Shown here: positions 12,985 to 23,467 of the stretch, piece after piece | How the letters are laid out: the number at the start of each line of letters is the position of its first letter | Numbering within the stretch: the stretch's first letter is position 1 | Source: Prostheceraeus crozeri | Taxonomy: Eukaryota > Platyhelminthes > Polycladida > Euryleptidae | Assembly (NCBI GenBank): GCA_907163375.1 | Contig: CAJQUW010008924.1 | Location: 124,001 to 188,000, forward strand | DNA: 64,000 nucleotides | Direction of reading: 5' to 3' | Notes under the pieces: generated by a model | Told to the model about the DNA's origin: nothing | Database searches by the model: none | What the model saw: only the letters and a program-made list of their open reading frames with translations | Made by a program: the position numbers and the translations under genes

Positions 12985-13995
12985 CTACTGCTCGTACTCA
13001 GCTGTGCGCTTCCTATTCAAATTGCTGGTTGCAATTTTCTCGCTTCGCACAGTCAGTGCCAGCTTCCTGCGCATCGATGCGGCTTTGACGGACTGCCTCA
13101 GCTTTTCCGAAATTGGGACTTTCAGCACCCCTCCGTAGAAATTGATGGCATTGGACACCACTCGCTGTCCCATGATTGAGTCCTCATGCAGATTCTCAAC
13201 CAAAATGTCTTTGTTGATTGAAAAACCGCTCTCAACAGCCGCCTGGCCGTGAAACATGATTAGAACTTTTCGTGTCACCGCCCATAGTTGAGTGTAGTTC
13301 GCATCATATTTCATCAATTTCGCGTAAAGCGAATCCAGGCGGTGGTCGTCCACATCAAAGTTTAGCAGATCGGTCTTTTTTTCGTTGTCTTTGAGGAAGT
13401 GACTGAACTGCTTTTTCGCTGAGTCCGCTTCCGAGACACTGACCTGCTCCGCCTTCAGCAGTTCCTCCAGCAGTACGTCAAATCGCTTGACGCAGGTGTT
13501 GGGTTTGCTCACCATCTCCTTGGGAGACAGGGACGAGGCACCTCTTATCGACCGGTAATTCAGTGGACTTCTCTCGAATAGCTTTTCAATCATCCCGATC
13601 AGGAATTTCTGGCATTGACTGAAGAACTCCAACTTTCTTTGAGGATGCAATTTCTTTGGCAAAGCCCGTTGTGCACCAAATCCGATATCAATTGAAGTTG
13701 AGTCCTTCAAATTGGATTCATTTCTCAGATCCAAGTCCTTCAATTTCGAAAAGGAGGAACCGCATTCTTCAATTGCAGATGCTTTGACTATCCGTTGAAG
13801 GCTATCCACAGACAGTGTCATGAGGAATTCATACAAGAAGGGGACCAAAGGTTTCTCGCTTTGAAATCGTCGCAAGAACGGTTCCATTTCTGATGCCATG
13901 AACTTGAAGAATTCCAGTTTTGCTTTGCACAGCTCATCCCGAGTGGCTTCCTTCACAATATCGAAAGACTGGATGTTGGGCTTCGGTTTGACTTC
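12985..13995 (-). pseudogene. hAT-transposase-like protein, C-terminal half (after frameshift)
   Basis: This frame continues the protein begun at 15308 but is shifted by one register. Its upstream-most meaningful residues (about 13995, KPKPNIQSF…) pick up where the other frame reads FDNLKS. It has the hAT landmarks that follow the catalytic core: a helical stretch (FFKFMASEMEPFLRRFQSEK) and, near the end, the region equivalent to the hAT C-terminal motif (HGQAAVESGFSINKDILVEN). The tail is basic (RRKLALTVRSEK…NRKR). The family is widespread in marine animals as uncharacterised, often partly domesticated, hAT-like proteins (family knowledge). A single small indel near 13990 separates the halves, so the gene is either broken or carries a sequencing error. 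Overlapping plus-strand frames are shadows. Confidence 0.75.
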
Positions 13996-15308
13996 AGATT
14001 GTCGAAGACGGAAATCGCACGTTGACAGCAACTCTGATTTTCCACCCAACGAGTTTTGCAGAACTTCTGAGGAAAATGATCGGAATCTGTGAGATTACTG
14101 TATTCCGCTCTACGAGCAGGCGAATCTTTCCACAACAGATACATGGCACGCAGGATGCTTTGCAGACCCCACTTTGTGTGCTGGTGCCCGTGTTGAAGTG
14201 CATTACTGACTACGTGTAACGAGCAAACTCCTGTGTCGATCAGCGATTTCTTGGTTTTGTCATGGAAGTCTTCGGAAAAAAGTTTGTAAAATAGAAGGTT
14301 CACATTTGGACCATCAAGGCTGATCTGAAGGAGCTTCTTGATATCCAATTGCGAACCACCCTTCTCAAGTCCTTCAATGACACTTTTCAGAAGATCTTGT
14401 GAACTGGCATGACCAAGGAATATTGACGTCAAGTAATCGGAGTGAACGATGTCCGAACTATTGTCATAATATCGCAGCCAAATGTCCATCTGGCCCTTAT
14501 GGACAGCTTTGTTGTGGGATTCATCAAAAGATACTGCAAATTGACCCGATTGTGCTACTCTGGCAATGGTTTCCTTCGAGAAATGTGGACTAAGGCCATA
14601 GATAGTCACATAGGCCAATTTGTCCTTTGCCATTTGGTAACGTTGAGCAATAGCGCTGTCAGGAAACATTGCACGAAAAATGTCTCCCTGATCGTTGCTT
14701 GAGTTATATGAACGGTGCTTCTTGACACAGTCGAGGGCCCAAATGATTTCAGCTGTCGTTGTCTCATGTTGAATAATAAATGAGGACGTCAACGTTGGAT
14801 TCTGTGATGAAACGGCTGAGACAGACTTGCAGGATTCAGCAGTTTCGGCGGACTTGGAGGATTCAGCGGTTACGGCGGACTTGGAGGATTCAGCGGTTTC
14901 GGTGGACTTGGAGGATTCAGCAGCAGTGGCGGACTTGGAAGATTCAGCGGTTGTAGCGGACTTGGAGGATTCAGCGGTTTCGGTTGACTTGGAGGATTCA
15001 GCAGCAGTGGAGGACTTGGAAGATTCAGCGGTTGTAGCGGACTTGGCTTTAGACGAATCTGCCTTTGAGTTAGAGGATGCTAGCCAGAAAGTGCCCTTCA
15101 CCGATTCACGATTTTTCTTATGAGTTGGCCGACTTGCATGAGAATCGATAGCCGACTTTCCCATGTTTGAAATGTCAAACGCTTTGTTGCAAGCTTTGCA
15201 AAATGCGCGATGTTGGTCGCTTGACACAGCTTGTAGCCACGCTTTCCACTGTGGATACAGAGTTGAATCTAACCACTCACGTTTGAATATGCATTTGTAT
15301 TTGCCCAT
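13953..15308 (-). CDS. hAT-transposase-like protein, N-terminal half with zinc finger and 9-residue repeats
   Basis: This 451-codon frame starts MGKYKCIFKREWL. The ATG is immediately preceded by a splice-acceptor-like tract (gattttcctttccag), so an upstream noncoding exon is possible. Residues ~37-63 form a BED/U1-like zinc finger (C37, C40, H57, H63). Residues ~91-163 are about eight copies of a 9-residue (A/T)xTAESSKS unit encoded by a 27-nt minisatellite, a likely flexible linker. From ~190 on it matches the hAT RNase-H-like core: FAVSFDES carries the first acidic residue, LQISLDGPNVN the second, and KTRWVEN precedes the insertion domain. Beyond the frameshift near 13990 this frame runs out at 13953 without meaning. 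I found no TIR or TSD around it, so it may be a host-captured gene or a decayed transposon. Predicted nuclear and DNA-binding. Confidence 0.8.
   Translation of the reverse strand: MGKYKCIFKREWLDSTLYPQWKAWLQAVSSDQHRAFCKACNKAFDISNMGKSAIDSHASRPTHKKNRESVKGTFWLASSNSKADSSKAKSATTAESSKSSTAAESSKSTETAESSKSATTAESSKSATAAESSKSTETAESSKSAVTAESSKSAETAESCKSVSAVSSQNPTLTSSFIIQHETTTAEIIWALDCVKKHRSYNSSNDQGDIFRAMFPDSAIAQRYQMAKDKLAYVTIYGLSPHFSKETIARVAQSGQFAVSFDESHNKAVHKGQMDIWLRYYDNSSDIVHSDYLTSIFLGHASSQDLLKSVIEGLEKGGSQLDIKKLLQISLDGPNVNLLFYKLFSEDFHDKTKKSLIDTGVCSLHVVSNALQHGHQHTKWGLQSILRAMYLLWKDSPARRAEYSNLTDSDHFPQKFCKTRWVENQSCCQRAISVFDNLKSNRSPTSSLSIL
14824..15050 (-). repeat. 27-nt coding minisatellite inside the hAT-like gene
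   Basis: Plus-strand units such as gcggacttggaggattcagc repeat about eight times with few substitutions and keep the reading frame. They encode ETAESSKSA-type repeats. Copy number is expected to vary between alleles. Confidence 0.85.
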
Positions 15309-15399
15309 CTGGAAAGGAAAATCAATGGAACATTTTAATCATTCCAAATCCATGCCATCTTTACACAATGGAATAATGAGAGACGTACGTAGGTAGACC

Positions 15400-16289
15400 T
15401 CATTAGACACTAATACACCTAGTGTACGTATGTACCTAGCTAGACACTATTATGACTACGGTAATAATGAAATATACCAGTTCCCCTGAGAAAATATGTG
15501 TTCGATTACGTTTGAACCGAAGAATTTCGGCGATCCTACTACCTAGCCCCATCCTTTGTTCTATATGCCTAACTTATCTCTGCTTGTCTTTCAAAATTCT
15601 AGTCGTATCGTTTCGACATCTTTCTCAATGTGTTCCGTGGATGTGATTTAAATGAAATACGTAATATCTGAACAAAATTATGGCAATGCGTCAGTCGATG
15701 CTTGCTTCACGTATTTTCATTTGTTTTATCTGATTGAAAAGCAAGATATACAGTGAACATGTAGTTTTTTTGGTTGAAATGTAGAACTATGCAAGTCAAG
15801 CATCAATTAGGCAGTTGAATAATTAATTTCATTTTATTGCGAATGATTCATGCTTGCAGTAATAAATTTGGAAATACAGAAATCGCTCGGGAAAAATATG
15901 TAAATTTGCAAGTCAACAGTATAGACCTTTCTTACAACCAACAGGGACCATTTCAACGTTTTGATCCCGGTATGGGCTCAGATCGAGTGCGTAATTCAAC
16001 TCAATGCGATACACAGGCTAAGTCTCTAGTCCCCTAGTCTCCCTTCACATATACATGTAAAAGTGAGAACAGCTATTCATTCACTTGTGGATAGGTGTGC
16101 TATAGTTTAGGATGATTATCTGAAGTATAGGGATGGATAATGATTCTCATTTTCTGCTGATTAAATGCACTACAAGAAACAAGTTTATCAGGTAAGACTA
16201 GGTAATATATCAGTACAGGTAGATCAGCATGACAAAACGTAAAACATTATTTCATAGGCTTCATGTAGAATTGTAGATCAATGTTATTC
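15400..16289. other. Gene-free stretch
   Basis: It has a small imperfect direct repeat around tagacacta at 15400-15450 and no coding region, transposon end or RNA gene that I can support. Confidence 0.5.
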
Positions 16290-16842
16290 CGACTAAATCC
16301 TAGTTCACGCTTGCACACGTGCATGCACATGCATGATAGGCCTACACTGCAGATACAATCCGCAGCTTTACAATGGGTAAGGTCAAATATTGAGTGTCGG
16401 AGTGCTAGTGTTTGCTTTTGGCACTGAAAACTCACACCATGCGTCAGGAAGTAAGTGTTGGTGCTCGACACAATTGCAGCCCTGCTCTTTTGTTTTAGTG
16501 TGGATTCCTAATCAATGCAATGTTCACTTTTGAGATTTTGTTGTTGACTGATGGTAGCATTAGTCAACGACTAAATCCTAGTTCACGCTTGCACACGTGC
16601 ATGCACATGCATGATAGGCCTACACTGCAGATACAATCCGCAGCTTTACAATGGGTAAGGTCAAATATTGAGTGTCGGAGTGCTAGTGTTTGCTTTTGGC
16701 ACTGAAAACTCACACCATGCGTCAGGAAGTAAGTGTTGGTGCTCGACACAATTGCAGCCCTGCTCTTTTGTTTTAGTGTGGATTCCTAATCAATGCAATG
16801 TTCACTTTTGAGATTTTGTTGTTGACTGATGGTAGCATTAGT
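16290..16842 (+). repeat. Recent 275-bp tandem duplication
   Basis: Copy 1 (16290-16564) and copy 2 (16568-16842) read as identical over about 275 bp, separated by 3 bp (caa). The unit begins cgactaaatcctagttc and ends gatggtagcattagt. It contains an alternating gcacacgtgcatgcacatgc tract that could form Z-DNA or hairpins. No protein family is visible. The near-perfect identity implies a very recent event or an assembly duplication. Confidence 0.85.
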
Positions 16843-18156
16843 GTTCAACAATAGTGTTGAATTGTTGGGTTCTTTTAAATGTGTTAGTATTGACGCGAAT
16901 TTGAGTGCAGATGTTACAATTCCAGTGTCGAACAATTCATTTGAGTATTGGTGTAAAGGTATTCAACACTTGAATCATTCATAAAAATCAGATTCATGAA
17001 CAACCAGGGTTGAGCGCTCAGATTAGGTCAAATTCTAAGTGTCGTGTTGACTAAGACGTCTTATGATATGAGTTGACGCCTTGATTAGTTTTTGCGGGTT
17101 ATCCGAATTCTTATTATTGGAAAAGTCTTGCTCTCTTATTAAAGGCTATGACAAATCGTAAATGTAGGCCTAACGAACGTGCATAAAGCAGCACTTGCAA
17201 CACCTGGTGCTCAACGCTCATTTTCAGCACTCGCTTTTCCACGGGTGCTGGGCGCTGCTGTCAACACTTACACTGGCGCTGAACCCTCGGAATTAACACT
17301 TTACGCCTACAACGGTTATAGCTTCAAGCAATTCGCTTCTTGCATAAGCTCACATGTTCTGCCAGCTTCTGTCTCTGTGTCTTACCAATGCACATCACTA
17401 AAATCTTTGGAGCTACATAAAATAGGTCCCGTGATACGACATCAGTATGCAACATCTAAAAAAGTAGTAGGTACATGCTCAAACAAAAAGGCTCTTTTCC
17501 ACTTCCCTGGTTTACTTACTTCCACTATCCATCATTGATGACGATAATGCTCTCCATGCTGATGTTTGATATATGTCTGAAATTGAATGTCAAGGTTGAT
17601 CCATGGGTCGATTTCTGTATTGAATGTTCGAGACGGCCAGGTAGAGGAAATCCAACTTCTTTTGAAGGATCGTGTGTGGGTTCGAAATGATGTTGTTGAG
17701 CAAGTTTTTCTCCAGCTTGAATCTTCGATCGCCTCAAACTTAACAATTTCTCTACGAAATCACTGCCGGTCAAGTTCGTCTGTTGAACACGGACAGGTGT
17801 CGGCATGGATATTACACAAATATTCATCACGTCTCAAATTATTAAGAACAGCGATGTTCAGGAAATCAACGCGAACCCGAACCAGTTTCCAGATCCCTAA
17901 ACGAGATCATGGGAAGAAGTTCATCTGCCACCTTCAGTTGGGTGAATAGGTTAATAGGGAAACTCGATAGAGCCGACGAATGCAGAACAATTAACGAATA
18001 TAACAAAAAACATAAGTAAAAATGAGAAAACTTCGATTGATCATTTATTGGCAATGAATTTCGGATACATAGGGTAAAAGACACAGTCACAAACAATATA
18101 GAAGTGACACAAGATTTAAAAGAGATAATACGAGATGTGGTCATTTCTAAGCCTAC
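16843..18156. other. No identifiable gene
   Basis: Open frames on both strands at 17179-17949 overlap one another and have no family resemblance. The sequence directly before the mariner scrap (17.6-18.15 kb) may be its decayed upstream part, but I cannot show it. Confidence 0.4.
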
Positions 18157-18231
18157 TGGGGGCATTCAACAGTTACCAGATCGTTGGAATCGTGTAATTG
18201 AGTCGGCAGGAGACTATTTTGAAGGATTTTA
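18157..18231 (+). pseudogene. mariner-like transposase C-terminal scrap
   Basis: A short frame reads GGIQQLPDRWNRVIESAGDY FEGF and then stops. The pattern LP-x-RW-xx-(V/C)I-xx-xGDYFEG is the usual C-terminus of mariner-family transposases (family knowledge). The upstream catalytic D,D34D region is not recognisable and no TIR is seen, so this is a dead fragment. Confidence 0.5.
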
Positions 18232-18267
18232 ATATAGAATACGTTGTTCTAATAGCTAGTTTTACTT

Positions 18268-18480
18268 TACACATCATCGGCACGGACTTTTGACATGACC
18301 TCGTAGGCTATTTCAATACCGATATCAACCGATATGAAGCACCGGAATATGGGTAAATAAGAGCACTATTGTCGGAGGAAGTTCGTAGATTCACATACAT
18401 CAGACGGCAGGGTTAACCAGATATTCTGGAACAAGGTCTGGTACACTTCATGAGACTTCCATAAGACGTATCATCGGCGA
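18268..18480 (-). other. Coding-like segment of unknown origin
   Basis: One minus-strand frame reads …FISVDIGIEIAYEVMSKVRA DDV and then a stop. With one interrupting stop upstream it extends through HEVYQTLFQNIWLTLP. It looks like the C-terminus of an old protein-coding sequence. I see no splice site or family. Confidence 0.25.
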
Positions 18481-19267
18481 CAGTTCTAATAGAATACACC
18501 CCAGCTGTATGTAATCAAAGCGCACAGCATCCACAGGCATCGTACATCTATGTCCATATAGGGAATGTTCCATGATATGCAAGCCACGCTGCTAAAATAT
18601 GGTCACATAGGGGAAGAATAAAACTTCATAATACCTATGGACACATTTCATATCACATATATAATGTTCTCCTTGGCCGAATATCATTCTGAAATACACA
18701 GGCAATGGTCTTCATTAGATAACGGTTTTTCTGATCATCATCGTCTGCAAAAATTATACTCGAATTGCTGGAAGTCAATGAAATAGCATTTATTTATTAA
18801 TTAAAACGTTTCAATCAAAATTGAATGATAATTACATGTATAGGCTACTATACTTAATTGCCAAAAGGGTCAGGTCTCATTACTCTCTGTGTATTATATG
18901 TGTCCGTATTTCATAGGTAGCAATATTATTATACAATCTCCAATGCAATATTTGTTATCTCTTTTCAGCGGTATTTGGAAGGCCTACACCACCTTAATAG
19001 TTATCAAGTATCTATATAAAACTGCACGGAGGTTGTGAAGTCAATTCTGAAGGCGTTCGTTTTCAAGGACCATATCCGAATGTGAGGCTCACCACGAATC
19101 GGTCCCAAATTTAGGATTGGAACATTCAATTTGTGAAGCTGAGTTTTTATTGCATTATTGGACGATTCACGAGACCAAAGAATATTCGTGTCCTCGTGGC
19201 GAAAAATCAGCAAAAATTTCATAAATGATTGAGTGATTGCTTGCTACTTACTACTTAAATTCTGCCA

Positions 19268-19375
19268 AAATCAGGAGGTATCCAGGATATCCAGGTTATC
19301 CAGGCTAAGGAATTTTATTCAGGAGATATCCAGGATATCCAGGTTATCCAGGCTTGGTAGAAACCCTGTAATTCT
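19268..19375 (+). mobile_element. Right end of the CAGGGTTTCTACCA repeat, with tatccagg array
   Basis: Two blocks of tatccagg units (tatccaggatatccagg…) are followed by cttggtagaaaccctg. This is the mirror image of the end at 11673. Only one end is present, so the copy is truncated on the left. Confidence 0.55.
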
Positions 19376-19661
19376 AAGCGTGATCGTGTTATGCGGGACA
19401 CTACTATCTGCTGAATTCTTGAACCATAGTGACAGTGAGTCCAACAACAGTGTTAGAGGAGGTAGGAGGAAATTTCCCGACCAAAACTAACCTGCGTTGA
19501 AACCCTCGTCGCCATTTAAACCAGTGACGCTTCGGTCTCCTGAAAATTTGATCTTGCTGTAAGGTCTTAGTAATGATTGTATAAGCGTCTTTACACAGCC
19601 TTTGCATTACTTGTGCCACACAGAGTACAACATCATACGTCCAATATCACACTACAAATAC

Positions 19662-19684
19662 CTGACTATCTCCTCCGGAACGTC
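19662..19684 (-). CDS. Candidate 23-nt exon of host gene
   Basis: Strong acceptor (ttttgtctcgtctttgcag); reads DVPEEIV plus two bases; donor GTATTTG is weak. It follows the 21-nt exon 19745-19765 in phase 0 across a 60-nt intron. Confidence 0.4.
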
Positions 19685-19744
19685 CTGCAAAGACGAGACA
19701 AAATGAAATTCACATTGCTTCAAATAAAGAAAGATCGAGCTTAC

Positions 19745-19765
19745 CTCTTCAACCAAATTCTCAAA
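19745..19765 (-). CDS. Candidate 21-nt microexon (FENLVEE)
   Basis: It is bounded by a strong acceptor (tattttacttaattttcag) and a strong donor (GTAAGC) and reads FENLVEE in the only frame compatible with both neighbours. The introns on either side are about 60 and 64 nt, unusually short for DNA this repeat-rich. Confidence 0.45.
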
Positions 19766-19829
19766 CTGAAAATTAAGTAAAATATATTAACTTTTTCATC
19801 TAATGAAATGAAAAGCAAAATCAACTCAC

Positions 19830-19878
19830 TTCGATTGAAAAATCTTTCGTCATTGTGTATTTCGCACGGATGAACTTC
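19830..19878 (-). CDS. Candidate 49-nt exon of host gene
   Basis: Strong acceptor (cattgtgatttttttctag) and strong donor (GTGAGT). Read with one leading base it gives KFIRAKYTMTKDFSIE and joins the next exon (FENLVEE) in phase. Frame 0 (EVHPCEIHNDERFFNR) is also open but hits a stop at the next junction. It needs two bases from the preceding exon, whereas 21352-21430 leaves one, so another small exon should lie in between; a possible 16-nt one is near 20.26 kb but is weak. Confidence 0.45.
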
Positions 19879-21351
19879 CTAGAAAAAAATCACAATGTAA
19901 ATTGTATTTAATTTCAATCATTTGAAAATATTCAGGGTAGGCCAGAAGTGCAAACCAATCGCTCATAGCTTCAAAAATCTACACTTTAGTTGAAATTTCA
20001 TTAGTTCATATCATGGTTCTTTTTGACGCTTCGATTGATTGTAATGTTTAAAACAACTTCACATATCTTAATGCCAAGATGCCCATGAATTTTGACAATC
20101 AAAACAATTTGATTTTAGACTGCATGTTTCAGTACAGATACCATATACAGGTGAACAGCACAATTTGACACAATCATTGAAATGTAGACTATACCGGAAA
20201 GATATCGGATAACGATCACGTTTCATACAGTTTCATACAGAATTAGTAGGTCGCCACCTCGCAGGAATAGTCTCTTCGCGTCATGTCAAACAATGCAAGC
20301 GGTGAAATAAATACAATAAAGCTATAGAAAAATATTTACAAATTCAGGCGCAAATTTATGGAGCTTCCACGTTCATTCATTAGGTTATCAATACAATACT
20401 TGATTTATTCATTAGAATTAATTCTGCCATTCTTGCATTGCACATATTAGAGACAATTTTGAAGTTGTCATTATGAGGATGAACATGCAGGCTGATTTCT
20501 GTGGACGTTGAAGAGCGTCTCCGATGTTCATTCATCCTTGTCACATGGCACGGAACTGAACTTCCCATGTAGCACTGTGATCCCTAATGCACTGGTAAAT
20601 AATTAAAGATTTGAGTTGGACGAAAACTTTGTTTTTATTAGAAAAGAACGCAATTATCTTCATAGTTTTGAAAACAGGACGAATTATGACATTGTGAGAG
20701 GAGGACTTTTTGCTGATATCTTTGATATGATGCTTTTCAGCAATGAAGCATCCATTGAGTATGAGGTTTAGAGGTCCTACTTTCGTGTCTCGTTTCAACA
20801 TATTTGTAAATTTGAGTGATTTCATTTTCAGTAGATCTATTTTTTTCAAAAAAAGTTTATTACAGAATTGCAATAAATTCTTAGTACCATCAATTCTAAA
20901 AAAATGAAGCTTTGATTTCAATACTCCTCCGTTGAACGGTGCTGACGTAGTCAGACTCATGAAGTGCTGTAATAGGGAGATAAATTTCCCTGTCTACCCA
21001 CAGACAGACGCAAGTGAGTTCATCTCTGTAAATCATTCAGCACGGATGCCTTTTCTGCAAACTTCCAATGACACTTTCAGGGCTCAGCCTATAGACCAAA
21101 GTATCGCAAGGTCGAGCATTTTTTGATCAACATTTTTGTAGAATCTCTTGCAACTGAAACACAACGTCGAGTCTCAATTTTCATAGCATTTTTACACAAA
21201 CCGGTAACATAAAAAGGACATCGTTCTTTGATAGAAGGAAGTATTTAAATTGCTCACTGGATGCTATTTACGATTGATGCCATTATTATCCTATGAGTAC
21301 ATGCACAGGGGATAACGAACTAACAATCAGCCATAGTTATTGACATCTTAC

Positions 21352-21430
21352 CGGGAGTCTCCGTGAATGCCAAAACATCTCTTGCATGTGTTGCCCATCT
21401 TAGGTCACATTGATAAAGAGTAAAAACATT
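21352..21430 (-). CDS. Internal exon of unidentified host gene
   Basis: A textbook acceptor (cattttttctcctttcag) and donor (CCG|GTAAGA) enclose 79 nt open in only one frame, reading NVFTLYQCDLRWATHARDVL and on to …FTETP plus one base. The residues are a balanced mix typical of a conserved globular protein. I do not recognise the family and see no signal or membrane segment. This is the most upstream exon I can support for the minus-strand gene. Exons further 5′ would lie to the right, where I found only a weak candidate (about 22.8-22.95 kb). Confidence 0.6.
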
Positions 21431-23380
21431 CTGAAAGGAGAAAAAATGATTCATAATAATTTCCTACCCTTGAAGCTACTAAATATCAATCATCAAATAT
21501 TATAACTGCAACTTTCTATTGATTTTTTATATTTCTGATCTTGAAACATTGAATCCTATCAAGCGGTACACCATGCCCGATCTGTAACCCCTTAGACTTG
21601 CACAATTTCTGCATAAAACAGTTCCTTTGTCCTTCATGGTATCAGCAATAAGCAGACATAGTCCCACTAAAAGTTACTGTGGTTTATTTAAAAGATTACG
21701 ACCTCAGTGAAAATAAGTGTGAATTTTGGATAGGGATGGGACATTACAAGTTTTCCTCAACCAGCTGGCACATTCATGAAATCGAAAGAGGCAGAAATCA
21801 CAATAGACCTAACATGCAAATCTGTATACATAACCTATCGACACCACAAACGTAGAAAACAAACATGATGCTAAATGGAGGACGGAAATATCCGAGCTAT
21901 TTTCGTTTACTGCAATATCAAATGCAAATAATTTGCAAAGCTTGATGCTAAATTTCGGGTAAGCCATTCAATTCCGATTTTCAACCATTCTTAGGCATCA
22001 CAAGAAATTATCCAAACCGAGGATGAGTATTTACAACGCACTTCGTAAGTTGAAAGACAAATGTAACACCGTCTAATTCCACTGTAGAATAATTGTATAT
22101 CATACAGTTGTGGTTGTCATAACGGTGTTGTCTAATATAGTCGTCAGTTTCATCGAGTCGTTATAGTTTTCGCCTAGTTTCATACACTAGCTGCTTCACC
22201 CTTTGAATAGAAGCGCCCATTACTTTTGAAAAATGGGCTCTAGAATTTCAACAGTTTCTGATAAACGAGAAATTACTATATACTTGGGCTGTACCGAACA
22301 ATATGCCGATTATTGACACGCTAGAGCGATAATCGGTAATCGGCCGATTATTAGCAGATTAGTGGACTTTTGGAGATTCTTGCTAATTTTCAATAAAAAG
22401 TGACTGATCGAAAGATAAAATTTCTAATTTTTTGAGGGAAATTTACAGATTTTTTACATCTGCGTGGTGCACTGGACTACTAACCTAAATTTAAGCGACT
22501 TCATCTTATAATTGCGATAGTTGAAAACAACTAAATTCTTCGAAAGACTCAATTTTCAGATAATGACAGCAACGGAGGGTGAGAACGTTATTTTCGCATA
22601 TTATGATATGATGTGTAAAAAACGGGGTGCAATACGTTATCAATCACATAGACGATTGCTTGGTTGCACATGAGACAAGAGATATGATGGCTTTTCTTTA
22701 AAAGATGGGAGCACAAAATTGTCAGGAACCATAATGTACTTATATGACGTATATGCAAAATAAATACATGATCATGTGTGATCAAAAGAAATCAATGGAC
22801 AATAAAAAATGACTAATTCCACATATCCCCAATGAATTTAGGTTGATTAAGGCTGATATACTGTTTGGAACAATACTAATGCACTTTGCTTCTCTGACCC
22901 TTTCCACTAAGGTGCGCACGGGAATCCACAAAACTGATTCTTGCAAGCCAAATAAAATATGTAGGTTCATTCATTTATTGGTTTGGATAATAAAATGTGC
23001 TTCCGACGGACAAAATTGCGGATGTGATTCGATACAGCATTGATGCAATTCACCTACGGATATACCAATGGCATCCATTTAAGTTATAAGTGAATATGAA
23101 GAAGTCAAGTTTCAATCAGTGTCACTTAATAAATCAAGCTTTATGTTATGTTCATTTTTTATATCAAAGCTTGAGGTAAGACGACGATCCTTTACACCAA
23201 AGGCGAAAAAGCAAAGGGAAGAATGATTAGTGGGAATGATAAAGGAATAACATATGATAATTAAGGAATTATGTGGCAGTATAGAAAAAAAGATGTGAAA
23301 CTCTTAACTGTATGGCTAAAATTAATAATCGCGACAGGCCTCCTCGAATTGACCAACCCTAGTAGAACCGAGTCATCATC
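21431..23380. other. Gene-free stretch with a possible transposon end
   Basis: Around 22310-22350 there is a compact inverted pattern (cgataatcggtaatcggccg) resembling the ends of decayed DNA transposons, with no partner found. A minus-strand frame at 22782-22954 behind a fair acceptor is the only exon-like candidate and lacks a clean donor. Confidence 0.35.
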
Positions 23381-23467
23381 TCCGACAGTATGATGTTCAA
23401 CAGATCCATCCAGTACCATGAAAGTTCAATATGCTCTGACGAAACTGAAGAGGAGTAAGGCTGCGGG

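Noticed and set aside
14827-15123. Plus-strand frame of repeated EDSAV units
   Set aside because: It is the antisense of the in-frame minisatellite of the hAT-like gene.
16247-16749. Two identical ~61-residue minus-strand frames
   Set aside because: They are identical only because the 275-bp unit is duplicated; no conservation evidence of coding.
22782-22970. Possible exon (…PVRTLVERVREAKCIS…)
   Set aside because: The acceptor is fair but no donor gives a phase compatible with exon 21352-21430.
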